From assembly GCA_002477465.1 (NCBI GenBank), contig DLPV01000062.1, forward strand, positions 1-23,067: a DNA stretch of 23,067 nt. The letters are read 5' to 3'. The translations under genes and the position numbers were made by a program. The stretch's first letter is position 1, and every line of letters starts with the position of its first letter. Under the pieces are notes generated by a model. The model was not told the origin of the DNA. It saw only the letters and a program-made list of their open reading frames with translations, and made no database searches. The stretch is from Gammaproteobacteria bacterium UBA7449 (GTDB lineage Bacteria; Pseudomonadota; Gammaproteobacteria; Pseudomonadales; Pseudohongiellaceae). Shown here in pieces: positions 15,844-22,917 of this stretch.

Positions 15844-16827
15844 CTAAGTTACGCGCCGGCCACCACGGAATTCCATTTGCTTCGAGTTGCCCTTGGCGTC
15901 GTAGTAGATACCGGGGCCATCGCGCTCACCTCGGAGCCAGGGGCCAACGTAGCGATCACCGTTGTAGAAGTAATAGGTGCCTTGACCGTGTATCTGGTTT
16001 TGTCGAAAAGCGCCTTCGAAGCGGTTGCCATTGGCATAAAAAAATGTGCCCTGGCCGTTCATGGCATCATCGCGCCACTGCCACTCATAGCGATCGCCAT
16101 TCGCCGAGTACTTTGTGCCCTGGCCATGCTGTATGCCGTTACGAAACTGGCCTTCATAGCGGTTGTCATTAGACCAGAAAAATTTGCCTAGTCTGGTACG
16201 CTGGTCGTTGCGAAACTGGCCTTCATAGCGGTTGCCGTTGGTCCATTTAAATTCAACCCGGCCATGCTTCTCTCCGGCTTCCCATTAGCCAGCGTATTCA
16301 TCGCTGTTATTGTAGTAATAGCTGCCTTGACCTGCGAACAGGTCTGCCGTCCAGTTACCCTCGTAACGGTCGCCGTTTAGGAAGTAGTAACTTCCTTGGC
16401 CCGCTTTTCGGTCTTCCTGATAGTTGCCAATATAACGTTCGCCATTGGAGCGATACAGGGTGCCACGACCGTTGCGCTTGCCATTTCTAAACTGACCCTC
16501 AAAGCGATAGCCATTGGCAATGTGATAGGTGCCAGAACCATTCTTGGCATCTCTGCTGAAGCTGCCCTCGTAGCGATCCCCGTTGTTAAGATATAGGGTA
16601 CCGCGGCCTTAAAAGGAGTTGTTGCGGCAGCCCCCTTCGTAGCGGTTGCCATCGCTCCATCGATAAATACCGCTGCCGCTTTCACAGCTCCCGCGCAGCC
16701 ACCCATTTTCAGCAGCCTCTGCCGGCACGGCCATAAACGCTAGAATGAGGGGGGTAGCAATTGCAGCAATAAGCAAAAGTCGATCACGCATTGGGCTAAT
16801 TTCAGGTATGGTTTGAGAGGGGCGCAT
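15844..16827 (-). pseudogene. Secreted MORN-repeat protein gene with two in-frame TAA stops
   Basis: Read from 16827 down to the TAG at 15844-15846, one frame of 328 codons encodes a signal peptide (from M1 or better M13 at 16791; hydrophobic core then AVPAEAAE) and eleven MORN repeats of about 23 residues, recognisable by NG-D/N-RYEG. Two codons in this frame are TAA: codon 73 (16609-16611, after NNSF) and codon 181 (16285-16287, after EYAG and before WEAG). No frameshift occurs, and repeats continue in register across both stops. Each could be one base change from CAA, AAA or GAA. Repeat DNA is partly identical: a 24-base block at 16142-16165 recurs at 16211-16234, 69 bases (one repeat) away. 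MORN proteins bind membranes or act as scaffolds; what this one did is unknown. Other genes here end in TAA, so code change is unlikely. Confidence 0.8.
16142..16234 (-). repeat. DNA-level tandem repeat inside the MORN gene
   Basis: An identical 24-base block (16142-16165 and 16211-16234) encodes the RYEGQFR core of two adjacent MORN units. The 69-base spacing equals 23 codons, showing recent duplication or gene conversion of repeat units. Confidence 0.75.
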
Positions 16828-17123
16828 GATAATGACTTAGACAGTGCTTGTTCGGTACTGGGTCTCACTTCTTTAGTTTTAGGCTAAGAAACAGTTCCAG
16901 TCAATCCAGAAACTGCCCCGGTTAGTTTATCCAGTCGGCAGGCGCGTCGTTAGAGCTGAGTACATGGGTGAAATAATCCCAGATTGCCGGCAGGGTTCAC
17001 GCCGCCGCACGCTGCAATCGCTGGGCAGCAGTCATGGAAATTTTGCTGAATAACGCTATGCTCATGCAAAATACGCTGTGCCGCTCGAACTGGAGCGTTT
17101 CTGCAGTAAAAGGAGTGCTCACT
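16828..17123. other. Divergent gap between the MORN gene and the double-cupin gene
   Basis: No gene is seen. The upstream part of the open frame at 17034-17123 is judged to be leader, not coding, because the good ribosome binding site is at 17111-17115. A weak promoter pair, TTGCTG (17043-17048) and CAAAAT (17067-17072) with 18 bases between, could serve the cupin gene. Confidence 0.45.
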
Positions 17124-17774
17124 ATGCTCAATATGGATTTTACGCAACGCGCCGTTGTTAACAGTAATGATTCTGAATGGGTTGCCAGCCCCAAAGCAGG
17201 TGTCTGGCGCAAACCTTTAGCCAGGGAGGATGCCGAACGTGGCCACGCCACCAGCGTCGTGCGCTATGACCCTGGCGCGAATTTCTCGGAGCATGGCCAT
17301 CCACTGGGCGAAGAAATTCTGGTGTTGGAGGGGACTTTTTCTGATCACAGCGGTGACTTTGGCGCTGGGACCTATTTCCGCAACCCGCCTGGATTCGTCC
17401 ATGCGCCATTCAGCGAAGAAGGCTGTGTCATCCTGGTGAAGCTTCACCAGTTTCAGGCCGATGATCTGACCCATGTACAGATCGATACTAACAGCGCGCA
17501 ATGGATGCCGGGCCAGGGTAATTTGAAAGTAATGCCACTGCATGAGTTTGGCACTGAATCAGTGGCGCTGGTGCATTTTCCGGCGGGAGAACGATTCCAC
17601 AGGCATACCCATGTTGGTGGTGAAGAGATTTTCGTATTGAGTGGTGAATTCAGAGACGAACATGGGCGTTATCCGGCGGTCACCTGGCTGCGCAGCCCGC
17701 ATATGAGCCAACATACTCCTTTTGTTGAGCAGGATACGGTGATCTGGGTAAAGACGGGCCACCTGTCTATCTGA
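17124..17774 (+). CDS. Double-cupin protein, ChrR-like
   Basis: The 216-residue protein has two cupin domains in tandem, each with the metal-binding pattern of ChrR-type cupins: H57, H59, E63 and H93 in the first, H161, H163, E167 and H197 in the second. Both sets look complete, so both sites probably bind a metal (Zn, Fe or Mn). No zinc-finger anti-sigma domain precedes them, so this is not a ChrR anti-sigma factor but a free-standing cupin, perhaps a dioxygenase or a sensor. I choose ATG 17124, which has AGGAG eight bases before it; the frame is open back to 17034 but with no ribosome binding site there. Confidence 0.82.
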   Translation: MLNMDFTQRAVVNSNDSEWVASPKAGVWRKPLAREDAERGHATSVVRYDPGANFSEHGHPLGEEILVLEGTFSDHSGDFGAGTYFRNPPGFVHAPFSEEGCVILVKLHQFQADDLTHVQIDTNSAQWMPGQGNLKVMPLHEFGTESVALVHFPAGERFHRHTHVGGEEIFVLSGEFRDEHGRYPAVTWLRSPHMSQHTPFVEQDTVIWVKTGHLSI

Positions 17775-17819
17775 GTAGAGGTTGCGCATAGTCCCGAAGT
17801 TAATGGCAACTGGGGTACT

Positions 17820-17845
17820 CAGGCGCGCTCCAGTATCGCGCCCTG
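17820..17845. terminator. Hairpin between convergent cupin genes
   Basis: CAGGCGCG (17820-17827) pairs with CGCGCCCTG (17837-17845) with one bulged C and a nine-base loop. It lies between the two convergent stop codons and could end both transcripts, but no T-run follows on either strand. Confidence 0.4.
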
Positions 17846-17853
17846 ACGCTTCC

Positions 17854-18168
17854 CTAAATTGAGAACCAGAGCTCGATATCCGCCGTATCTTCTGGAAACT
17901 TCGCGGCATGTTCGGTACCCGCTGGCACAAAGTACCATTCCCCCGCCGCAATATGCTGGGTCTCGCCGTTCATCGTCAGTAACAAACTGCCCTTGGTAAT
18001 GACGCCCACGTTATCGGTGTCGTGGCTGTGGGGAGCGATAACAGTGCCGGCAGGGTAAATGCCAAATAACACATCACAAGACTCTGCGCTCAGTTTGAAG
18101 GCGTCAAACTGCCCATCAAAAGCGGGGAGTCCACGAATTTGTGAAGGGAAATAATCGGCTAGACTCAC
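17854..18168 (-). CDS. Small single-domain cupin protein
   Basis: The 104-residue protein is a single cupin barrel: PHSHDTDNVGVITKGSLLLT (first motif, H47 and H49) and AGEWYFVPAGTEHAAKFP (second motif, H87). The Glu of the usual HxH-x3-E motif is replaced (N53 at that place), so metal binding may rest on three histidines. The start is GTG (complement of 18166-18168) with GGAG eight bases upstream. It points toward the double-cupin gene and is divergent from the flavin oxidase, so it may share a regulatory region with the latter. Function is unknown. Confidence 0.82.
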   Translation of the reverse strand: MSLADYFPSQIRGLPAFDGQFDAFKLSAESCDVLFGIYPAGTVIAPHSHDTDNVGVITKGSLLLTMNGETQHIAAGEWYFVPAGTEHAAKFPEDTADIELWFSI

Positions 18169-18312
18169 TTAGATACTCCATAATTAGTTAAGCAAGCGTT
18201 GATGCGGGATGGAATTTCATAATCGGTGTCAGTTATCGCTCGGCTAACCGGCCCAGAGGCACCGGATTACCTGATTCCGCGATAAATTGTCACCATTTTG
18301 GAGCGGGAAAAA

Positions 18313-18321
18313 TGCTAATAT
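18313..18321 (+). promoter_or_regulatory. Candidate extended -10 promoter for the flavin oxidase
   Basis: TGCTAATAT has the TGn extension followed by TAATAT (18316-18321), about 74 bases before the chosen ATG at 18395. There is no good -35 at 17 bases, which extended -10 promoters can do without. TTGTCA at 18287-18292 is 23 bases away, too far to count. Confidence 0.35.
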
Positions 18322-18394
18322 TTGCAGTCGGAAAATGTAATTGTAACGCCCAATATATTGCGGCGCGAACCCGGGATTGAACAGGAGAAGGCTG

Positions 18395-19975
18395 ATGGCC
18401 GGATTCGTCAGTAGACGTGAATTTTTAAACTTGCTCGCCGCTACCGGCGGCACTGCAGCGGCGTTGAAAGTGGGCACCGCTCTAAACTTGTTGCCGGGAT
18501 CAGCCGCCGCCGCCTCATTGGATTTGCTCAACCTGGGTAACAACCAGCGCAAGGTCGCTATTCTGGGTGGGGGTATCTCCGGTCTCACCGCCGCTTATGA
18601 ACTCTCCAAGCAGGGTTATGACTGCACAATTCTGGAAGCCTCTCACCGCTGTGGTGGACGCATCTTCACCGTACGCCATGGTGATCTCATCGATGAAATC
18701 GGCAATCGCCAATACTGCGAATGGGACGACGAGCCACATATGTATTTCAACGCTGGCGCGGCGCGCATCCCAAGCACTCATAGGAATTTATTAGCTTACT
18801 GTAAAGAACTCGACGTTGATCTGGAAGTATTCATCAACGAAAACAAGACTGCCCTGGTGCAGGACGACAAGATGTTAGGTGGCAAGCCCATCCGCAACAT
18901 CGATTACACCACCAGCATGCGGGGTTTCATGGCTGAACTCATGGCCAAGGGCATGAGCAGCGCTGAAATGGATGCGCCTTTCTCGGAGTCTGAAGCAGAG
19001 ACACTGCTGAGCATGATTCGCTCCTTTGGTGATCTGAATGAAGACGATATATTTAAAGGCAGTTTCCGATCTGGCTATGCTGCTGGTGGATTCCTGGAGC
19101 ATGGTGTGCAAAACGATATGGTTGCATTCCGTGATTTGCTGCAAACGCGCCTTGGACGTCAGCTCATGGGTGCAAATGAAGGTGACACGGGTCCCATTTT
19201 GATGCAGCCAACCGGCGGCATGGACAAGATTATTCATGGATTCCTGAATCACGTCGGCGATAGAGTGAAGTACCGTGCAATGGTGACTTCAGTGCAGGTC
19301 ACCGACAATGGTGTGAATGTTTCCTATGATCAGGACGGTGTGGGCCACACTCTGGAAGCTGACTACTGCTTAAATTGCATACCAACTCATCTCATGGTTG
19401 GTATCGATCACAACTTCCCGGACGACTACGTTAAGGCTATGAAGTACGTACGTCGCGGCGAGGCATACAAAGCTGCATTTCAGGCGAAGCACAGGTTCTG
19501 GGAGGATTTGGATATCTACGGAGGGATCTCCTGGTCAAACACCAGAAGTCGTCAGCTCTGGTACCCAGTAAACGGTATTCATAAAGCCAAGGGCGTCGTG
19601 CTTGGCGCTTATGACTATGGAGGCGGCATGTATCACACCATGATGACGCAGGGAGAGCGGATCGAATCACACCTGGTCGATCACGAAAAATTGCATCCCA
19701 ATTTCCGCGACCTGGTTGAGAAACCGATTACTATCGCATGGCATCGTATGAACCACATGCTGGGCTGTTCGGCGCGCTGGTCGCGTAATCGTTTCGAAGG
19801 CTGGACGCACGAAGAAGAGCATCTGTATCACACCTTGCAGGCCCCGGTTAATAATCGCCATTACTTCATTGGAGACCAGATTAGCATGCATTCTGCCTGG
19901 CAGGAAAGTGCAATTCTTTCTGCGCAATGGGCGCTGAATAGTATGGATGCCCATGTTCGGGCCGAATTATCCTGA
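18395..19975 (+). CDS. Tat-exported flavin monoamine oxidase/dehydrogenase family protein
   Basis: The 526-residue protein begins with a twin-arginine signal: R7-R8 in SRREFLNLLAATGG, then a hydrophobic, Ala-rich stretch to about residue 42, so a folded FAD protein is sent to the periplasm. The FAD site is ILGGGISG (56-63) with E81 and CGGRI at 86-90; the C-terminal FAD motif is YFIGDQIS near 490, the form found in amine and L-amino-acid oxidases. The substrate cannot be read. I choose ATG 18395, with AGGAG seven bases before it, over a TTG at 18377 which would put the ribosome binding site inside the gene. A di-haem cytochrome c gene follows after 76 bases and suggests a cytochrome c as electron acceptor, as known for nicotine oxidoreductase NicA2 and its CycN. 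Confidence 0.88.
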   Translation: MAGFVSRREFLNLLAATGGTAAALKVGTALNLLPGSAAAASLDLLNLGNNQRKVAILGGGISGLTAAYELSKQGYDCTILEASHRCGGRIFTVRHGDLIDEIGNRQYCEWDDEPHMYFNAGAARIPSTHRNLLAYCKELDVDLEVFINENKTALVQDDKMLGGKPIRNIDYTTSMRGFMAELMAKGMSSAEMDAPFSESEAETLLSMIRSFGDLNEDDIFKGSFRSGYAAGGFLEHGVQNDMVAFRDLLQTRLGRQLMGANEGDTGPILMQPTGGMDKIIHGFLNHVGDRVKYRAMVTSVQVTDNGVNVSYDQDGVGHTLEADYCLNCIPTHLMVGIDHNFPDDYVKAMKYVRRGEAYKAAFQAKHRFWEDLDIYGGISWSNTRSRQLWYPVNGIHKAKGVVLGAYDYGGGMYHTMMTQGERIESHLVDHEKLHPNFRDLVEKPITIAWHRMNHMLGCSARWSRNRFEGWTHEEEHLYHTLQAPVNNRHYFIGDQISMHSAWQESAILSAQWALNSMDAHVRAELS

Positions 19976-20051
19976 GGCACTCAGCGATGAGCTTAAAATT
20001 GAGTTCAGAGACTGTAGGCACCCCAAAACCCTTATGGAATAGCAGTAAGTT

Positions 20052-20684
20052 ATGAATCGCAGAGTCATGCAAAACACCCTGGTCCTCTTAACCACCTTGG
20101 CAGCGGTCCTGCTGCAAAAAAGCGCCACCAGCGCAGAGCGGGAGCCTTTTAACGACAGGTATTGCACCACCTGCCATGGCACAGAGGGTAAGGGAAATGA
20201 AGGCATACAGGCGCCTCGCCTGGCTGGCATGGAAGGCTGGTACCTGAGACGGCAGCTGGAGAACTTCCGCGCCGGTATTCGAGGCACTCATCCCATGGAC
20301 CGCGAAGGTATCGCCATGAAGCCCATGGCGAATCTCAGCGATGAGAGCATGGCTGATATTGTTGAGTGGGTCGGCGGCTGGCCCTATGTGCCTGCTGAAG
20401 TCACTATCACCGGAGATGCAGCGGCGGGGCGCTCGCTCTATGGCGTCTGTGCGACCTGCCATGGGGATCAGGCTCAGGGCAAGGTGGCCATGGGGGCACC
20501 AGCCCTGGCGGGCCAGAATGACTGGTATCTGGTCACCCAACTGAAGAACTTTGTGGCCGGTTATCGAGGCAAACATGCTGGCGATGCCTACGGTCAGCAG
20601 ATGGCTGCCATGGTAGGTGGCTTGGGCAATGAAACCGCCATTCTCAACGTTGTATCCTACATAAATACCCTGGAAGAACGCTAA
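20052..20684 (+). CDS. Periplasmic di-haem cytochrome c (c4/c553-like)
   Basis: The 210-residue protein has a signal peptide (hydrophobic 9-21, cut after about A28) and two cytochrome c domains, each with one haem site: CTTCH at 38-42 and CATCH at 133-137. Methionines that may be axial ligands follow (M89/M92 in the first half; the QQMAAM stretch in the second). Each half has the YLRRQLENFRAG or YLVTQLKNFVAG helix of class I c4-type cytochromes. It likely takes electrons from the oxidase encoded just upstream and passes them to a terminal oxidase. The ribosome binding site is weak (GTAAG just before the ATG). Confidence 0.92.
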   Translation: MNRRVMQNTLVLLTTLAAVLLQKSATSAEREPFNDRYCTTCHGTEGKGNEGIQAPRLAGMEGWYLRRQLENFRAGIRGTHPMDREGIAMKPMANLSDESMADIVEWVGGWPYVPAEVTITGDAAAGRSLYGVCATCHGDQAQGKVAMGAPALAGQNDWYLVTQLKNFVAGYRGKHAGDAYGQQMAAMVGGLGNETAILNVVSYINTLEER

Positions 20685-20716
20685 CCCCCTGTGTATTAAA
20701 CAATTCTTCTGCAAAC

Positions 20717-20745
20717 TTGGTCTTACAGGGTGCGATGGATATACT
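20717..20745 (+). promoter_or_regulatory. Candidate sigma-70 promoter for tcyP-ridA
   Basis: TTGGTC (20717-20722) and TATACT (20740-20745) have a 17-base spacer; the -10 matches in five of six places. It lies soon after the cytochrome stop and would give a leader of about 200 bases, showing that the transporter and RidA genes can be transcribed apart from the oxidase. Confidence 0.45.
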
Positions 20746-20749
20746 GCTA

Positions 20750-20935
20750 CAGCGGTAAGTCTCATCAGGGGCCTGTATGTCACCAGGGGCTGACGATTCA
20801 GGCACGTGAACCACGCAACCAAACTTGACCAGCGCATTGAACCTGGTGAACAGCTCAAGTAGCTGTGCCAGCGCACAATAATCGAACCGCGATAACAATA
20901 AGATTAGCTAAGTCAGGCGAACACCGGCCCGCGCC
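20750..20935 (+). promoter_or_regulatory. Possibly structured leader of tcyP
   Basis: Between the candidate promoter and the ribosome binding site lie a heptamer repeat CAGGGGC (20766-20772 and 20784-20790, 18 bases apart), an ACCAG/CTGGT inverted repeat (about 20828-20847) and a perfect ACAGCT/AGCTGT hairpin (20850-20855 and 20861-20866). I do not recognise a known riboswitch. The heptamers could be an operator for a transcription factor, the hairpins an mRNA control element. Confidence 0.3.
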
Positions 20936-20949
20936 GAGGAGAAACAACC

Positions 20950-22329
20950 ATGTCAATGTACGGCATTTTTAACCTCATACTATTTGCTGCTTTATTAGGC
21001 TTCCTTTTTCAACTCTCCAAGATGGGGATGGGTCTGTCCCGTCGTGTCCTTGTAGGTCTGGTGCTGGGCAGTATCTTTGGTTTCTATCTGCAACTGGTGT
21101 TTGGCTTAACCGCTGTGGCCACCAGCGAAACCCTGGAATGGACCAATGTTGTCGGAAATTCCTATGTGAATTTGCTGCGTATGATCATCATTCCATTGGT
21201 GCTAATCACCATGATGGCTTCGGTGTTGCGAGTCGAGGAAATCAAGTCGCTGGGTAAAATTGGCGGCACAGTGGTAGGCATCCTTGTGCTCACTACGATG
21301 GTCGCAGCCTCAATAGGTATTGTGATGGCTACTCTGTTCGGTCTCAATGCCGGAGAGCTTGCCAGCGGTGCCAGAGAGTTGGCGCGGGCAGAGGTGCTGG
21401 AATCTCGCCTCGCTACGGATCGCAGCATCTCGCAGCTGCTTACCGGCATGGTGCCCAGGAATATCTTCGCTGATATGTCTGAGGCGCGACCAACTTCTAT
21501 TATCGCAGTGGCGATCTTCGGAATGCTTATTGGGGTCGCGGCGCTACTCGTGAGCGAAGAAGATAAGGAGCATGGATCGCGCATCAAGTCCTTCGTCGAC
21601 ACGACCCAGGCTGTCATCATGCGACTGGTAAAGCTGGTTATCAGCTTGACCCCTTACGGTGTGATGGCGCTAATGACACGTGTAATCGCGACCACAGACG
21701 GTGGCGCAATTCTCACGTTGATTAGTTTTGTGATTGCTTCATATATCGCTATCGGGCTGATGTTCCTTGTGCATGGCTTATTGATTGCCTTCACCGGCGC
21801 CAATGTCCGGGAATATTTTCAAAAGGTCTGGCCGGTGCTGACCTTCGCGTTTGCAACCCGTAGCTCGGCGGCAACGATTCCACTGACCATTCGCGCCCAG
21901 ATTGAAGAACTGAAGGTGCCTCCGCCCATTGCCAATATTTCCGCATCTTTTGGTGCCACTATCGGCCAAAATGGTTGTGCGGGTCTGTATCCAGCGATGC
22001 TTGCGGTGATGGTTGCGCCCACAGTTGGTGTCGATCCGGATATTGGCTTTATTGCCAGTTTGTTGGTGGTAGTGGCCATTGGCTCTTTCGGTATCGCCGG
22101 AGTTGGTGGCGGCGCAACCAATGCAGCACTGGTGGTATTGCCAGCCATGGGGTTTCCGGTGACAGTTGCTGCGCTGCTGATTTCCATCGAGCCATTGATT
22201 GATATGGGGCGCACAGCGCTCAACGTTAACGGCGCTATCACTACCGGCCTATTGACCAACAGGTTCTTGGGCGATGAAGTTGAAGATACCTTGCCCAATA
22301 TTGCCGCACAGGGATTGCAGGAAAACTAA
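20950..22329 (+). CDS. tcyP: L-cystine symporter of TcyP (YdjN) type, DAACS family
   Basis: This 459-residue cation/amino-acid symporter has the dicarboxylate/amino acid:cation fold with about eight helices and two re-entrant loops. The key segments follow TcyP (YdjN) of E. coli rather than GltP or DctA: WPVLTFAFATRSSAATIP at 294-311, GATIGQNGCAGLYPAM at 335-350 followed by LAVMVAPTVG, and EPLIDMGRTALNVNG at 414-428. TcyP takes up L-cystine; a related sulphur or other amino acid is possible here. GAGGAG stands eight bases before the ATG. The RidA gene follows after 41 bases. Confidence 0.9.
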   Translation: MSMYGIFNLILFAALLGFLFQLSKMGMGLSRRVLVGLVLGSIFGFYLQLVFGLTAVATSETLEWTNVVGNSYVNLLRMIIIPLVLITMMASVLRVEEIKSLGKIGGTVVGILVLTTMVAASIGIVMATLFGLNAGELASGARELARAEVLESRLATDRSISQLLTGMVPRNIFADMSEARPTSIIAVAIFGMLIGVAALLVSEEDKEHGSRIKSFVDTTQAVIMRLVKLVISLTPYGVMALMTRVIATTDGGAILTLISFVIASYIAIGLMFLVHGLLIAFTGANVREYFQKVWPVLTFAFATRSSAATIPLTIRAQIEELKVPPPIANISASFGATIGQNGCAGLYPAMLAVMVAPTVGVDPDIGFIASLLVVVAIGSFGIAGVGGGATNAALVVLPAMGFPVTVAALLISIEPLIDMGRTALNVNGAITTGLLTNRFLGDEVEDTLPNIAAQGLQEN

Positions 22330-22370
22330 CACTGGACAAAGAATTACACTAAAACCGAGAGAGAGGAAAC

Positions 22371-22838
22371 ATGGGAAAGAATAAATTTATTGCACTGCTA
22401 GCAGCAGGCCTTTTGGGCGTCGCTGCGGTTGCAGGCGCGCAGGAGATTACTCGAAATAACGAGGGCAACTACTTCTACACTTCAATCACAATCCCTCCTG
22501 GTGCTGAAACCATGTACCTGTCAGGGTCAGGCGCTCGGCCAATGGCTGACGGCAGCTGGGGTGACATGAAGCAGCAGACAGTAAACACGTTTAGCCGTTT
22601 CAAGCAGACTCTGGAAGAGCAGGGTTGGTCGATGTCAGATATTGTTCAGGTTCGTGCCTTTGCCGTTGCTGGTGACGACGGGCTGGATTTCGCAGGCTTT
22701 AATGAAGGTTATGCCGAGTTCTTTGGCACGGCGGACAATCCCATGAAGCCAGTGCGTTCATTCGTAGAAATCAAAGATTTGGTTGTCGAGGGTTGGCTGG
22801 TGGAAATCGAAATACGCGCTGCGCGTATGCCAGACTGA
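22371..22838 (+). CDS. Exported RidA-family protein (YjgF/YER057c/UK114)
   Basis: RidA proteins hydrolyse reactive enamines and imines such as 2-aminoacrylate to keto acids and ammonia. The core from about 35 to 150 is a full RidA domain; R129 in RSFVEI matches the catalytic Arg105 of E. coli RidA and E145 in LVEIE its Glu120, with one extra residue between. Unlike the cytoplasmic enzyme, this 155-residue protein starts with a signal peptide: basic GKNK, then a hydrophobic run FIALLAAGLLGVAAVAG and a likely cut after AGA at 23. A GAGAGGAAAC ribosome binding site is next to the ATG. It shares a transcript with tcyP and ends at a strong terminator. Confidence 0.9.
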   Translation: MGKNKFIALLAAGLLGVAAVAGAQEITRNNEGNYFYTSITIPPGAETMYLSGSGARPMADGSWGDMKQQTVNTFSRFKQTLEEQGWSMSDIVQVRAFAVAGDDGLDFAGFNEGYAEFFGTADNPMKPVRSFVEIKDLVVEGWLVEIEIRAARMPD

Positions 22839-22851
22839 TCTCGCGCTGATA

Positions 22852-22867
22852 GACCTTTAAACAGGTC
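22852..22867 (+). other. Small hairpin after the RidA gene
   Basis: GACCT (22852-22856) and AGGTC (22863-22867) can pair around a TTAAAC loop, 13 bases after the stop codon. It has no T-run and probably only adds to the 3' structure ahead of the main terminator. Confidence 0.35.
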
Positions 22868-22877
22868 GGAGCAAGTC

Positions 22878-22917
22878 AAAAAATTCGGCTTAGCGGAAAC
22901 GCGGGCCGATTTTTTTT
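22878..22917 (+). terminator. Rho-independent terminator of tcyP-ridA
   Basis: TCGGC (22885-22889) pairs with GCCGA (22905-22909) outside an inner GCG-GAAA-CGC stem with a GNRA tetraloop, followed by eight T (22910-22917). The A-run before the stem (22878-22883) pairs with the T-run, so the site could also work on the other strand. Confidence 0.85.

Noticed and set aside
16377..16706. Open frames on both strands within the MORN region
   Set aside because: They are shadows of the repeat in other frames; only the frame from 16827 to 15844 gives MORN units in register.
15844..16827. Stop codon reassignment to explain the MORN TAA codons
   Set aside because: Several neighbours, for instance rnr, rplI, radA and tcyP, end with TAA at their proper family lengths, so TAA is a stop in this organism.
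17034..17123. N-terminal extension of the double-cupin gene
   Set aside because: The frame is open but there is no ribosome binding site before 17034, whereas AGGAG stands eight bases before ATG 17124 and the cupin homology starts after that.
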